In this document: one piece after another, positions 46,257 to 55,313 of the stretch
Layout: each line of letters opens with the position of its first letter
How positions within the stretch are numbered: position 1 is the first letter of the stretch
NCBI GenBank assembly: GCA_029263125.1
Contig: JAJCYD010000048.1
Location: 186,001 to 250,000 of the forward strand
Source of the DNA: Solirubrobacteraceae bacterium
GTDB lineage: Bacteria > Actinomycetota > Thermoleophilia > Solirubrobacterales > Solirubrobacteraceae
Reading direction: 5' to 3'
DNA: 64,000 bases
Program-made: the position numbers and the translations under genes
Notes under the pieces: generated by a model
Databases searched by the model: none
What the model was told of the DNA's origin: nothing
What the model saw: the letters and a program-made list of their open reading frames with translations, nothing else

Positions 46257-46477
46257 GGGTGATGCTCCTTAGACATTGGTGCTGCATGAGTGCTGCCCGC
46301 CGGAACGCGCGGGACCCGACGAACGTCGGGCAGGACCGCATCGCTGACCCCGGCGGGGTCGTTTGACATCGAGACGAGAAGTTTACGCAAGGTTTCGCGT
46401 CCGGCCTCGTTGGAGGCTGTGCGGGCCGGACCCGCCCTTCCCCTACCTCCGGTGGGTTCGATCCGCAAGTTAGGGCT
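46257..46477 (-). promoter_or_regulatory. rpsB leader region with two perfect hairpins
   Basis: Non-coding stretch between the rluD-side terminator and rpsB. On the transcribed strand it contains two perfect inverted repeats, GACCCC-GCC-GGGGTC (46360-46346) and CCCGACG-TT-CGTCGGG (46330-46315), and an AAGGAG ribosome-binding site close to the ATG. Ribosomal-protein leaders often carry autoregulatory structures; S2 control is inference. No clear promoter boxes found. Confidence 0.45.
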
Positions 46478-46508
46478 GGCGGGGCGCCTCGACACGAGTC
46501 GCCCCGCC
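46478..46508 (-). terminator. Terminator-like hairpin after rluD
   Basis: GGCGGGGCG (46478-46486) pairs with CGCCCCGCC (46500-46508) over a 13-nt loop, starting 14 nt after the rluD stop at 46522. No U-tract follows. It separates the lspA-rluD unit from rpsB. Confidence 0.65.
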
Positions 46509-46521
46509 ACACTTCGTGGTC

Positions 46522-47412
46522 CTATCGCGCGGCGGCGAGCGCCTCGGCAAGGTCCAGCGGCAGCCCGGAGACGACGTCGACCGCCGCCGCGGTCACCGGA
46601 TGCTCGAACGCCAGGCGCGCGGCGTGCAGGAACTGCCGGCGCAGGCCGTAGAGGCCGGGCGTGCCGTAGTCGGGATCGCCGCAGACCGGATGGCCGATGG
46701 CCTGCATGTGGACGCGGATCTGGTGCGTGCGCCCCGTCTGCAGGCGGACGCGCAGCAGCGTCGCGCGCGGCAGCGCGCGATCGAGCTCGAAGTGCGTGAT
46801 CGCGGGCTTGGGATCGTCGGTCGACGTCGACATCCTCGTCCGCACGCGACGGTCGCGGCCAATCGGCGCATCGATCGTCCCCGAGCGAGCGGGCGGTCGT
46901 CCCTCGACGAGCGCGAGGTACTCGCGGCGCATCTCGCGCGCCGCGAGCGCCGCCTTCAGCGCGCGGTGAACGGCGTCGCTCTTGGCGACGACGAGCAGGC
47001 CCGACGTGTCGCGGTCCAGCCGGTGCACGATCCCGGCGCGCCAGGCCTCTTCCCCGCCGGCGATGCGATCCGCAAGCGCCTGGGCGAGCGTGCCGTGGCG
47101 GTGACCGCGCGCGGGGTGCACGACGACGCCGGCGGGCTTGTCGACGACGATCAGGTGATCGTCCTCGTAGGCGATGACGAACTGCGCGACCGGGACGGCG
47201 GCGGCGTCCGGCGCCGGACGCTGCTCGTCGAGCACCTCGATGCGCTCGCTCTCGCGGACACGCTGGCCCTTGCGCGCCACCGTGCCGTCGACGCGCACGA
47301 GCCCGGCCTCGATCAGGCGCGCCGCCTGCGAGCGCGATCCCAGCGGCTCGGCGAGGAACGCGTCGAGTCGTTCGCCGGCGGCCTCAGCTGCGACCTGGAG
47401 CTCCATCACCAC
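46522..47412 (-). CDS. rluD: RluD-type 23S rRNA pseudouridine synthase
   Basis: 296-aa RluA-family enzyme. An N-terminal S4-like RNA-binding domain (GERLDAFLAEPLGSRSQAAR) is followed by the catalytic domain with the nucleophilic Asp in AGIVHRLDRDTSGLLVVAK and the RluA signatures LRVRLQTGRTHQIRVHMQAI and CGDPDYG. It probably modifies helix 69 of 23S rRNA (family assignment). The start overlaps the 3' end of lspA by up to 29 nt; an ATG two codons downstream is possible. Confidence 0.93.
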   Translation of the reverse strand: MVMELQVAAEAAGERLDAFLAEPLGSRSQAARLIEAGLVRVDGTVARKGQRVRESERIEVLDEQRPAPDAAAVPVAQFVIAYEDDHLIVVDKPAGVVVHPARGHRHGTLAQALADRIAGGEEAWRAGIVHRLDRDTSGLLVVAKSDAVHRALKAALAAREMRREYLALVEGRPPARSGTIDAPIGRDRRVRTRMSTSTDDPKPAITHFELDRALPRATLLRVRLQTGRTHQIRVHMQAIGHPVCGDPDYGTPGLYGLRRQFLHAARLAFEHPVTAAAVDVVSGLPLDLAEALAAAR

Positions 47413-47848
47413 GATCCATCACCAACAGCAGCACGACGACGCCGACGGTGATCGCCGAGTCGGCGATGTTGAACGCCGGCCAGTATGGGAACTTGATGAA
47501 GTCGATCACCGCGCCCTCGCTCAGGCGGTCGACGATGTTGCCCAGCGCTCCGCCCAGCAGCAGCCCGGTCGGCAGCCACATCCAGCGGCGCGTCCCGTGG
47601 CGGGCGAAGTACACGACCAGCGCGACGACCGCGACCGCGATGACCGCCGCGACGATCGCTCCGCCGTTCTGCAGCTGCCCGAACGCGACGCCGCTGTTGC
47701 GAACGTTGACGAGCTTGATGTGAGCGAAGATCTCGCGCTCCTCCCCGCGTGCCAGCGCAGACGTGACCAGCGCCTTGACGGCCTGATCGGCGAGCAGCAC
47801 GCAGGCGAAGACACCGCCGGCGCGTGCCCAGCTTGTGCGCGAGCTCAC
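47384..47848 (-). CDS. lspA: Prolipoprotein signal peptidase
   Basis: 154-aa integral membrane aspartyl protease that removes lipoprotein signal peptides. Four TM segments, with the conserved NSGVAFG near residue 56 and the two catalytic Asp in GGALGNIVDRLSEGAVIDF and PAFNIADSAITVG. The GTG at 47848 overlaps the yggT stop (GTGA). Coupled upstream of rluD, as in many bacteria. Confidence 0.95.
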   Translation of the reverse strand: MSSRTSWARAGGVFACVLLADQAVKALVTSALARGEEREIFAHIKLVNVRNSGVAFGQLQNGGAIVAAVIAVAVVALVVYFARHGTRRWMWLPTGLLLGGALGNIVDRLSEGAVIDFIKFPYWPAFNIADSAITVGVVVLLLVMDRGDGAPGRS

Positions 47849-48159
47849 CCGTGGATCAGGGCGACGATGAACCCGCCCACGAACTGCAGGACGAGGATCC
47901 CCACGATCGGGCTGATGTCGATCGGGCCGATCGGCGGGATGAAGCGGCGAAACAGGCCGAGATAGGGCTCGCAGACGTCGCGCAGGAATCCCAGCAGCGC
48001 GCTGGACCAGCGCGAGTAGGGGATCTTGCCGCCGAAGGAGAAGATCAGCGACGAGATGATGTAGGCGAAGATCAGCAGGATGTAGACGAGCAGCAACGCG
48101 CTGAGGAAGTCGGCGACCTGCGTCCGCGCGGAGGCGATGACGAGCACGGCCGCGGTCAT
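47845..48159 (-). CDS. YggT-family membrane protein
   Basis: 104-aa protein with two TM segments flanking an amphipathic loop. The family signature is VCEPYLGLFRRFIPPIGPID followed by ISPIVGILVLQFVGGFI. YggT proteins sit in division-linked clusters near sepF; their role is unclear. Its ATG overlaps the proC stop (ATGA). Confidence 0.92.
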   Translation of the reverse strand: MTAAVLVIASARTQVADFLSALLLVYILLIFAYIISSLIFSFGGKIPYSRWSSALLGFLRDVCEPYLGLFRRFIPPIGPIDISPIVGILVLQFVGGFIVALIHG

Positions 48160-48911
48160 CTCGCAAGCACCGCCTGCATCGCGTCGTCGAACGCCGCGCG
48201 CACGCCGGCGCGCTCGAGCGCCGCGAGACCCCGCGCGGTCGAGCCGCCTGGCGAGGTGACGCAACGGCGCACCGTCAGGGTGTCCATCTCGCGCGCCTGC
48301 AGCAGCGCCGCGGTGCCGGCGAGGTTCGCCCCGACGAGACGGCCGGCGACGTCGGCGGGGATCCCGGCGCGCACCCCCGCGTCGATCTGCGCCTCGGCGA
48401 TCAGCGCGACGTAGGCCGGGGCGTTGCTCATCAGCCCCATCGCGGCATCGATCTGCGCCTCGTCGACGGTCACGACCGGACCGACGCGTCCGAACAGCGC
48501 CAGCGCCTGCTCCTGCAGGCGCTCATCCGCGCCGCTGTCACGCGCGTGACAGCTGACGCCCTGGCGCACCTCGACCGGCACGCTGGGCAGCATGCGCACG
48601 ACCGGCGTACCACCGTAGGCCGCCCGCAGCGCCGCCAGCGAGACGCCGCCGAGGATCGAGATGACGCCGCGAGCCGCACCGCCGACCTCGGTCGCGACGC
48701 GCTCCAGGCCCGCGGGCTTGTGGCACAGGACGAGCGCGTCGGCGCGCTGGGCGAGCTCGGCGTTGCTGGCCACGACCTCGCCTCCGAGCTCCTCGACGAG
48801 CGCCTCTGCGCGCGGCGCGAAGGCGTCGTGCACCAGCACCGGCTCGCCCCAGCCGCGTGCCAGCGCGACCGCCATGTTGCCCGCTCCGATGAGCCCGATC
48901 TGCATGGCCAC
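48156..48911 (-). CDS. proC: Pyrroline-5-carboxylate reductase
   Basis: 251-aa NAD(P)H-dependent enzyme for the last step of proline synthesis (EC 1.5.1.2). The Rossmann motif is IGLIGAGNMAVALARGW, then VVRMLPSVPVEVRQGVS and the C-terminal helix TVRRCVTSPGGSTARGLAAL. The start is either GTG at 48911 or ATG at 48905 (MQIGLIGAG); both are poor in Shine-Dalgarno sequence. It lies between sepF and yggT, the usual place in Gram-positive clusters. Confidence 0.95.
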   Translation of the reverse strand: MAMQIGLIGAGNMAVALARGWGEPVLVHDAFAPRAEALVEELGGEVVASNAELAQRADALVLCHKPAGLERVATEVGGAARGVISILGGVSLAALRAAYGGTPVVRMLPSVPVEVRQGVSCHARDSGADERLQEQALALFGRVGPVVTVDEAQIDAAMGLMSNAPAYVALIAEAQIDAGVRAGIPADVAGRLVGANLAGTAALLQAREMDTLTVRRCVTSPGGSTARGLAALERAGVRAAFDDAMQAVLAR

Positions 48912-48969
48912 TGAGTATGAAGTGCCTTCAACCGGGACGCGGCGTCGCGGCCAGCCGCGACCGCGAACG

Positions 48970-49542
48970 TCACGACTGGTTGAAGAACCCCTTCTCGATC
49001 AGCTCGGCGCGTTCCTCGGCGCTGATCTGCACGTTGCGCGGCGTGAGCATGAAGACCTTGCTGGCGATCCGCTGCATGCCGCCGTCCAGCGCGTAGGTCA
49101 GGCCGCTGGCGAAGTCGATCAGGCGCTTGGCAAGCTCGTTGTCGATGCCCTGGAGGTTCAGGACGACGGGAATCGTCTGCTTGAACTTGTCGGCGACCTG
49201 CTGAGCATCGTTGAAGGACTTCGGGATCACGAGATGCACGCGCACGTCGCCGTTGCGCGGGCGGTCGACGGGGCGCAGCACGGTCGTCGACCGGCCGCGC
49301 GGCTCGTCGTCGGCGAAGATGTCGTCGAACTCGTCGCGCCGCGCGCGGCGAGGCCCGAGGCGGCGGACGTTCGGCGCGCGCTCGCGGTAGTCGTCGACGT
49401 CGGGCTCCGGAGGGGGCGCCGGACGCTCGCGCTCGCGGCGCTGGAACTCCTCGCGCTCCTCCGCGTACTCGTCGACGTACGCGCGCTCCTCGGCGAGACC
49501 GAAGTACACGAGCGCGCGATGCCAGCTGTCTCTGAACGCCAT
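48970..49542 (-). CDS. sepF: Cell division protein SepF
   Basis: 190-aa FtsZ-associated membrane-anchoring protein. The N-terminal amphipathic helix (FRDSWHRALVYFGL) is followed by an acidic/Arg-Pro linker and the C-terminal SepF fold (VHLVIPKSFNDAQQVADKFK, PVVLNLQGIDNELAKRLIDF, ASGLTYALDGGMQRIASKVF). In Actinobacteria, which lack FtsA, it tethers the Z-ring. ftsZ is not in this window. Confidence 0.96.
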   Translation of the reverse strand: MAFRDSWHRALVYFGLAEERAYVDEYAEEREEFQRRERERPAPPPEPDVDDYRERAPNVRRLGPRRARRDEFDDIFADDEPRGRSTTVLRPVDRPRNGDVRVHLVIPKSFNDAQQVADKFKQTIPVVLNLQGIDNELAKRLIDFASGLTYALDGGMQRIASKVFMLTPRNVQISAEERAELIEKGFFNQS

Positions 49543-49585
49543 CTCCCTGGGAAGGTTAGACCTCGACCGCTGATCTCCTGCAAGC

Positions 49586-50248
49586 TCAGCGAAACAGCAT
49601 GGTGCCGATCCGCACGATGGTGGCGCCCTCCTCGACGGCGACCTCGAAGTCCTGCGAGGTTCCCATCGACAGCGCGCGCAGCTCGTGGCGCGACGCCAGC
49701 TCGCGCAGCGCGCTGAACCAGCGCCGGCTGTCGGCCGGGTCGGTCACCGGCGGTGGCATCGTCATCAGGCCGGCGACCGTCACGGGGCAGCGTTCCAAAA
49801 ACCCCGCCAGCTCGTCCGGCGCGATCCCGGGCTTGCCCTCCTCGCCGGCGACGTCGACCTCGACGAGCACCTGCAGGCCGGCGGGCGCGTGGCGGCCCAG
49901 CTGCCGCAGGACGGAGTCCGTGCTGACCGCATGGATGAGCCGCACGAGCGGGGCGACGATCTTGACCTTTCGGCTCTGCAGATGGCCGATGAAGTCCCAC
50001 GCGAAGTCGGCGCCGTGCGCGGCGACCTTCGCCTGCAGATCCTGCGCGCGGTTCTCGCCGAGGATCGTCACGCCCGCCGCCGCAAGCGCCGGCAGCGCGT
50101 CGATCGGGACGTACTTGCCCGCGACGACGATCTCGACGTCACCGGGGTCGCGGGCGGCGCGAGCGGCGGCCGCGGCGATCCGCTCGCGAGCCACGGCGAG
50201 GTTCGAGCGCACGCCCTCGGCGGTGATCCCCTCGATCAGCTCGGCCAT
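49586..50248 (-). CDS. YggS/PLPBP-family pyridoxal-phosphate homeostasis protein
   Basis: 220-aa PLP-binding TIM-barrel protein that buffers pyridoxal phosphate. The PLP Lys is in IVVAGKYVPIDALPAL, and IGHLQSRKVKIVAPLVRLIH, LVEVDVAGEEGKPGI and LSMGTSQDFEVAVEEGATIV are the family blocks. The Lys segment reads GKYV where most members have SKT/KTV-like sequences. The ATG at 50248 overlaps the pgeF end by 13 nt. Confidence 0.93.
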   Translation of the reverse strand: MAELIEGITAEGVRSNLAVARERIAAAAARAARDPGDVEIVVAGKYVPIDALPALAAAGVTILGENRAQDLQAKVAAHGADFAWDFIGHLQSRKVKIVAPLVRLIHAVSTDSVLRQLGRHAPAGLQVLVEVDVAGEEGKPGIAPDELAGFLERCPVTVAGLMTMPPPVTDPADSRRWFSALRELASRHELRALSMGTSQDFEVAVEEGATIVRIGTMLFR

Positions 50249-51081
50249 GGGACGTGGGCATCGCGATCCCGCCAGGCGACGGCGGCCTGACGCCCGGTCG
50301 TCGCCCCGTCGCGGCGGTGGGAGAAGAACAGCCCGGGGGGCGCGCACAGCGTGCAGAGACCGGCGTCGTGGACCTCCTCGACGCCCGCCACTTCAAGCTG
50401 GCGACGCGCGACGAGCTTCAGATCGGCGTGATCGCCGCTGCGCGCGCGGGGGCCGTAGCGCGCAAACGCCGCGTGCACCTCCGGCCCGGTCTCATAGCAG
50501 CACACCCCCGCGCCTGGACCGATCGCCGCCCGCACCGCGCCGGCGGCACCGAGCTCGCGCAGCGCCCGCACGCCCTCGGCCAGCACGCCGCCCGCAAGCC
50601 CGCGCCACCCGGCGTGAACGGCCGCGACGGCCTCGCCGGCGACGAGCACGACCGGCAGGCAGTCGGCTGTCAGCACGACCGCGGCGACGCCGGACAGCGC
50701 GGTCGCCTGGCCGTCGGCCGGCTCGAGCGCCGCGTCAGGGGCCGGCAGCTCGCGCACGCGGCGCACGTGCGTCTCGTGCATCTGGATGCCCTGCAGCGTG
50801 CGGGCCCGCGCGATCCCGGTCAGGCTCGCCAACCGCTCGCGGTTCGCCTGCACCGCTCCGCGATCGTCGGCGGTCATCCCGCCGAGGTTCAGCGTGTCAT
50901 AGGGCGCCGCCGACACACCGCCGCGGCGCGTCGTGAACAGCGCGCGACCGCCTGGCAGCACGCAGCCGATGTGCTCGCCCACCCACGCGAACGGCGCGGG
51001 CAGGTCGAGGCTGCGGGCGGTGCGAAGCGGCGTCGCGGCCATGGCGGTGGTTGTAGCAGGGCCGCCGAGGCGTTCTGGCAT
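50236..51081 (-). CDS. pgeF: PgeF/YfiH laccase-domain peptidoglycan editing factor
   Basis: 281-aa protein of the DUF152/multi-copper polyphenol oxidase family. The zinc or metal residues are in VLTADCLPVVLV, AAVHAGWRGLAGGV and IGPGAGVCCYETGPEVH. E. coli YfiH hydrolyses wrongly incorporated L-Ser from muropeptide precursors; other members are purine nucleoside phosphorylases. Either role is possible. It starts by ATGA overlap with the CCA-enzyme gene and ends inside yggS. Confidence 0.93.
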   Translation of the reverse strand: MPERLGGPATTTAMAATPLRTARSLDLPAPFAWVGEHIGCVLPGGRALFTTRRGGVSAAPYDTLNLGGMTADDRGAVQANRERLASLTGIARARTLQGIQMHETHVRRVRELPAPDAALEPADGQATALSGVAAVVLTADCLPVVLVAGEAVAAVHAGWRGLAGGVLAEGVRALRELGAAGAVRAAIGPGAGVCCYETGPEVHAAFARYGPRARSGDHADLKLVARRQLEVAGVEEVHDAGLCTLCAPPGLFFSHRRDGATTGRQAAVAWRDRDAHVPWPS

Positions 51082-52250
51082 CAGGTCCCGCCCATCGCGT
51101 CCGCGATCTGCTCCTCGCGATCGTCGCGGATCTCGCCGTCCAGGCGCCGCTCGAGCGTCGCGGCCAACCGCCGTCCGATCTGCGGCCCGCGCGCCATGCC
51201 CGCCGCGAGCAGGTCATCCCCGTCGATCGCCAGGCCGACATGACGCAGGTCCGCCAGCCATCGCGCCACCGGGGCCGACGCCCCGTCGGCTGCTGCGAGC
51301 ACGACCGCCTCGACGGGGACCCCCCGCAGGATGCGCGCCAGTCGGGACGGGCGCTCGGCGGCCAGCGCCCGGCTCGCCAGCGCGGGCGCGTGAGCCGCTG
51401 CGCGCAGCACCGCCCGTTCGACCGCGGTCAGCTCAAGGCCCGCGAAGCGCTGATCGGCGTCGCCTTCGTCCTCGGCGATCGCTGCCGCGAGCACGACGAG
51501 GTCGGGCCGTCCCTCGCCTGCCGGCAGCAGGGCGAGTGCCTGCTCGGTGCGCGGGCGATCCGGCGCGAGCCACGGGGCAAGGCCCAGCCCAGCGATGCGC
51601 TCCAGCGCGGCGACCGGATCGGGCTCGGCGAGCGCCAGGCGCAGCTCACTACCGATCCGCGACCCGGAGACCCGCTCGGCGGCGCCGGCGGCCACCGCCT
51701 CAACGGCAAGGCGCGCCGTGCCGGCCTCCAGCTCAAAGCCCAGGCGCGCGGCGTAGCGCGCGATCCGCCACAGCCGCGTCGGGTCGTCGAGGAAGCTCGC
51801 GTCGTGCAGGACGCGCAGCAGCCCCGCCTGAAGGTCCTCGAGCGCATGATCGACTGCCCGCACGCGCCCGTCGCCGAGATCGAGCGCGATCGCGTTGATC
51901 GTCACGTCGCGGCGCAGGAGGTCCTCGTCGATCGCCGCCGGCCGCACGTCGGGCAGCGCCCCCGGACGCGCGTAGTCCTCGGCGCGCGACGCGGCCAGAT
52001 CCCAGCGGCAATCGCCATCGACAACGGTCGCCGTGGCGAAGCGCTCATGCGTCGTGGCGGCGGTGCCGAGCGCCGCAGCGAGCGGTAGCACCTCGCCCTC
52101 GACCACGACGTCGAGCTCACGCGGGACGCGGCCGAGCAGCAGATCGCGCACCGCCCCGCCCACGAGATGCACGCCGCCGGTTGCGGCGGTCGCATCGAGC
52201 AGCCGGCGTCCGCATGCAAGCTCTCCCAGGCGGCGGCGCAAATCGTCCAT
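51081..52250 (-). CDS. CCA-adding enzyme / poly(A) polymerase family nucleotidyltransferase
   Basis: 389-aa class II tRNA nucleotidyltransferase-like protein. The nucleotidyltransferase motif is VHLVGGAVRDLLLGRVPREL followed by DVVVEG, where the first acidic residue of the usual DxD is Glu (ELD). The motif after it is RRDVTINAIALDLGDG and the RNA-binding neck is FLDDPTRLWRIARYAARLGF. No HD domain is visible, so it may add CCA, only A, or poly(A). The ATG at 52250 is preferred; upstream sequence belongs to the divergent region. Confidence 0.9.
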   Translation of the reverse strand: MDDLRRRLGELACGRRLLDATAATGGVHLVGGAVRDLLLGRVPRELDVVVEGEVLPLAAALGTAATTHERFATATVVDGDCRWDLAASRAEDYARPGALPDVRPAAIDEDLLRRDVTINAIALDLGDGRVRAVDHALEDLQAGLLRVLHDASFLDDPTRLWRIARYAARLGFELEAGTARLAVEAVAAGAAERVSGSRIGSELRLALAEPDPVAALERIAGLGLAPWLAPDRPRTEQALALLPAGEGRPDLVVLAAAIAEDEGDADQRFAGLELTAVERAVLRAAAHAPALASRALAAERPSRLARILRGVPVEAVVLAAADGASAPVARWLADLRHVGLAIDGDDLLAAGMARGPQIGRRLAATLERRLDGEIRDDREEQIADAMGGT

Positions 52251-52314
52251 CGCGACAGTCTCGCTGGTCGAGCAGCGACGCCGACCGGCGGACCGCGTCG
52301 GCGCGAGGACTACC

Positions 52315-53955
52315 ATGGCCGCCGTGATCCCTTCGCCCCGCCGCGTGCAGACGCTGGCGCGGCTCGCGCTCGGGGTCGTGGTGCTCGTGATCGCCGCCGC
52401 CCCTCTTCTGCTGGGCCGAGAGGGCGACGTCTCAAACTCCGACGTCGCCTTCCTGGATACCACGGAGAGCACGCCAGCCACGGCCATCGCGGGCGTCGAC
52501 CCGCGCGACCATCCCGCCGACGACGGCTTCGCCTGGCCGAACTACGGCTTCACCAAGCAGCGCACGCACCACCTGGCACTGAAGGTGACGCCACACCCGC
52601 CCTACCGCCAGGCGTGGGCCTATCGCAGCAACGTGCTGCTGGAGTTCGCGCCGGTCCTGTGCGGGCGCAAGATCTACGTCCTGAAGAACAACGCCGCGCT
52701 GTACGCGCTGTCGCGGCGCACGGGCAAGCCCCGCTGGAAGCGCAAGCTCGGAGCGCTGGCCGCCAGCTCCCCGGCGTGCGGCCACGGAGTGATCTATGCC
52801 GTGGTGCTGGAGCGCACGCGCGGCTCCAAGGGCGGCCGCGTCGTCGCGGTCTCCGCGAAGAACGGCCGGACCATGTGGTCGCGCAAGCTGCCCAGCCGCG
52901 CGGAGTCCTCGCCGCTGCTGCACAACGGCAAGCTGTACTTCGGAACGGAGAACGGCACGGTCTACGCGCTGCGCGCGCGCACCGGCAAGGTGGTATGGCG
53001 CTATCGGGCCGACGGCGCCGTCAAGGGCGCGATCGCGCTGGACTCGGGCAAGCTGTACTTCGGCGACTACGCAGGCAAGGTCCAGGCGATCCGCCTGTCC
53101 ACCGGCCGCAAGGTGTGGAAGGTCAAGACGAAGGGCCGCCGCCTGGGCATCGGCGCGGGCAACTTCTACTCGTCAGCGGCGGTGAGCTACGGGCGTGTCT
53201 ACATCGGCAGCACCAACGGCAACGTGTACTCCTTCGGCTCTGCCGACGGCAAGCTCGCGTGGCGCAGGGACACCGGTGACTTCGTTTACGCATCGCCCGC
53301 GGTCGGGCGACCGCCGGGCGGCCGGCCAACGGTGTACATCGGCTCCTACAACGGTCGCTTCTACGCCCTGGACGCCCGCACGGGCCGCACGCGCTGGGTG
53401 CGCTCGCTGGGCAACAAGATCTCCGGCGCGGCGACGATCGTCGGCGACCTCGTCTTCGTCTCCGATCTCGGCAAGCGCACGACGTGGGCGCTCGGCGCCG
53501 GTCGCGGCGCAACGGCCTGGAAGACCCGCCGGGGAGGCTTCAACCCCGTCATCAGCGACGGGCGGCGGATCTACTTCGCGGGCTACACGTCGCTGTTCGC
53601 GCTCGATCACGCCAAGCGGCCGTTTGACCCCGACGCGCCGCGCACGACGCTGTCGAACGCCGAGCGCAAGGCCCAGGAACGAGCCGCGCGCAGCGCGGCA
53701 AACCGCGCGGCGGACGCGCGGCGCGCGCGCAAGGCCCGCGATCGCCGCGTGGCCAGGCGGGTCCTCGCCAAGCGGCGCGCCGCAGCGAGCAAGGAGCGCC
53801 AGCGCAAGCTGCGCACTGCGCCACACGGGCACGTCCACGCGCGCACCGGACGGCCGCCGCCGCGCTGCCATCCTCACCGCCACACCTACAAGGTTGGCGG
53901 CAAGACGATCGTGCTGACGCACGACCACTGCCACACGCACCTGCCGCGCACGTAG
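52315..53955 (+). CDS. Membrane-anchored PQQ-like beta-propeller protein with His-rich tail
   Basis: 546-aa protein. An N-terminal hydrophobic segment (RLALGVVVLVIAAAPLLLG) is a signal anchor. From about residue 85 to 430 run PQQ-type propeller blades: LYALSRRTGKPRWKRKLG, VYALRARTGKVVWRYRADG, VQAIRLSTGRKVWKVKTKG and FYALDARTGRTRWVRSLG. A basic Ala/Arg helix follows (RAARSAANRAADARRARKAR). The last ~45 residues are His-rich (HGHVHAR, CHPHRHTY, LTHDHCHTHLPRT) and could bind metal. There is no quinone-dehydrogenase metal motif, so it is probably a BamB-like scaffold. Divergent from the CCA-enzyme gene. Confidence 0.88.
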   Translation: MAAVIPSPRRVQTLARLALGVVVLVIAAAPLLLGREGDVSNSDVAFLDTTESTPATAIAGVDPRDHPADDGFAWPNYGFTKQRTHHLALKVTPHPPYRQAWAYRSNVLLEFAPVLCGRKIYVLKNNAALYALSRRTGKPRWKRKLGALAASSPACGHGVIYAVVLERTRGSKGGRVVAVSAKNGRTMWSRKLPSRAESSPLLHNGKLYFGTENGTVYALRARTGKVVWRYRADGAVKGAIALDSGKLYFGDYAGKVQAIRLSTGRKVWKVKTKGRRLGIGAGNFYSSAAVSYGRVYIGSTNGNVYSFGSADGKLAWRRDTGDFVYASPAVGRPPGGRPTVYIGSYNGRFYALDARTGRTRWVRSLGNKISGAATIVGDLVFVSDLGKRTTWALGAGRGATAWKTRRGGFNPVISDGRRIYFAGYTSLFALDHAKRPFDPDAPRTTLSNAERKAQERAARSAANRAADARRARKARDRRVARRVLAKRRAAASKERQRKLRTAPHGHVHARTGRPPPRCHPHRHTYKVGGKTIVLTHDHCHTHLPRT

Positions 53956-53956
53956 G

Positions 53957-54712
53957 TCAGGCGCGCACGGCGATGCCGGCCGCCGCGAGGTGCGCCTTGG
54001 CGTCGCGGACGCGGTAGGTGCCGTAGTGGAAGATCGAGGCGGCGAGCGCCGCGTCGGCGCCCGCCTTCATGGCTTCGGCGAGGTGGTCGAGCGTGCCGGC
54101 GCCACCGGAGGCGATGACGGGAACGCCCACGGCCTGGCTGACCGCGCCGGTCAGGGCGATGTCATAGCCGTCGGTCGTGCCGTCGGCGTCCATGCTCGTC
54201 AGCAGGATCTCGCCTGCGCCGCGTTGCACCGCCTCGCGAGCCCACGTGACGACATCAATCCCCGTCGCCGTGCGCCCCCCGGCCACGAAGACCTCCCAGC
54301 CGTCGTCCGCGCGGCGCTTGCAGTCGATCGCGAGCACGACGCACTGCGCGCCGAAGACGTCGGCGAGCTCTGAGACGAGCTCGGGACGCGCCACCGCGGC
54401 CGAATTCACCGACACCTTGTCGGCGCCGGCGTCCAGGACCCCCTGGGCGTCAGACGCCGAGCGGATCCCTCCGCCGATCGTGAACGGGATGAAGACGTCC
54501 TCGGCAACGCGCCGCGCGAGCTCGACGACCGTGTCGCGCTTGTCGCTGGTCGCGGTGATGTCGAGGAAGACCAGCTCGTCGGCGCCCTCGGCGTCGTAGC
54601 GGGCCGCGAGCTCGACCGGATCGCCGGCGTCGCGGATGTCGACGAAGTTCGTGCCCTTGACGACGCGGCCGGCGTCGACGTCCAGGCAGGGAATCACGCG
54701 CTTGAGGTGCAC
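53957..54712 (-). CDS. hisF: Imidazole glycerol phosphate synthase cyclase subunit
   Basis: 251-aa (beta/alpha)8 cyclase that makes imidazole glycerol phosphate with HisH. The catalytic Asp residues are in [16 protein letters not shown] and [20 protein letters not shown], and [25 protein letters not shown] and [13 protein letters not shown] are family blocks. The GTG at 54712 gives [12 protein letters not shown]. It lies about 1 kb from hisA, separated by two genes on the other strand. Confidence 0.96.
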   Translation of the reverse strand: MHLKRVIPCLDVDAGRVVKGTNFVDIRDAGDPVELAARYDAEGADELVFLDITATSDKRDTVVELARRVAEDVFIPFTIGGGIRSASDAQGVLDAGADKVSVNSAAVARPELVSELADVFGAQCVVLAIDCKRRADDGWEVFVAGGRTATGIDVVTWAREAVQRGAGEILLTSMDADGTTDGYDIALTGAVSQAVGVPVIASGGAGTLDHLAEAMKAGADAALAASIFHYGTYRVRDAKAHLAAAGIAVRA

Positions 54713-54775
54713 CTGTTGAGCGTAGAGCAGCTGTGTTTCAAGATCGCGGGGCCACTGCCGATACAGCTGGCACCC

Positions 54776-55165
54776 ATGGCACGCTCCGATACCTCCCCCG
54801 CACGCCGCGGCCTCGCCAGGACCGCCGCCTGCGCCCGCCTCGCGGGCACCATCGTCATCGCCGCCGCCCTGCTCGTCGTCCCGATCGTCCTGTGGGCGCA
54901 GTTCGGCGACGGCGACCCCCGGCACGCGATCGCCGTCGCCATCATCGCGACGCTGCTGTGCTGGTGCTTCATCCACCGCCTGGACGCCGGCGGCGCCCCG
55001 GACGCCGTTTACGCCGAGCGCGACGGCCACCAGGATCGCTCGCCCGCGGGCGAGCCGCGCCTGGATCACGACCGGCCGGCGCGTGCGCCGCGACTGGCGC
55101 GCGATGTCGGCTGCCACGCAGCCGGTCAGCTCGAGGGCCGTGCCATGCGCCGCCGCCACCCCTGA
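54776..55165 (+). CDS. Hypothetical small membrane protein between hisF and hisA
   Basis: 129 aa. Two closely spaced hydrophobic segments ([20 protein letters not shown] and [19 protein letters not shown]) form a hairpin-like membrane domain, followed by a polar Arg/Asp/His-rich C-terminus. No family recognised. The ATG at 54776 is used; the frame opens further upstream but into the hisF start region. It breaks the his operon on the opposite strand. Confidence 0.6.
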   Translation: MARSDTSPARRGLARTAACARLAGTIVIAAALLVVPIVLWAQFGDGDPRHAIAVAIIATLLCWCFIHRLDAGGAPDAVYAERDGHQDRSPAGEPRLDHDRPARAPRLARDVGCHAAGQLEGRAMRRRHP

Positions 55166-55313
55166 CGCGCACGGCGGACGCGACCGGGAGACGGTTCAGC
55201 AATTACCCGGCCGCTGCCGATAAGCCATTGGCTGGGAGGACACCGGCTCGCTGTACGCCGCCGAAGGCGCGACGCTCGCACAGGAGCGTGGCCGCGCATT
55301 CACCGGCCTCACG

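Noticed and set aside
46440-46475. T-loop-like GGGTTCGATCC as part of a tRNA gene
   Set aside because: No matching acceptor, D or anticodon arms can be formed around it.
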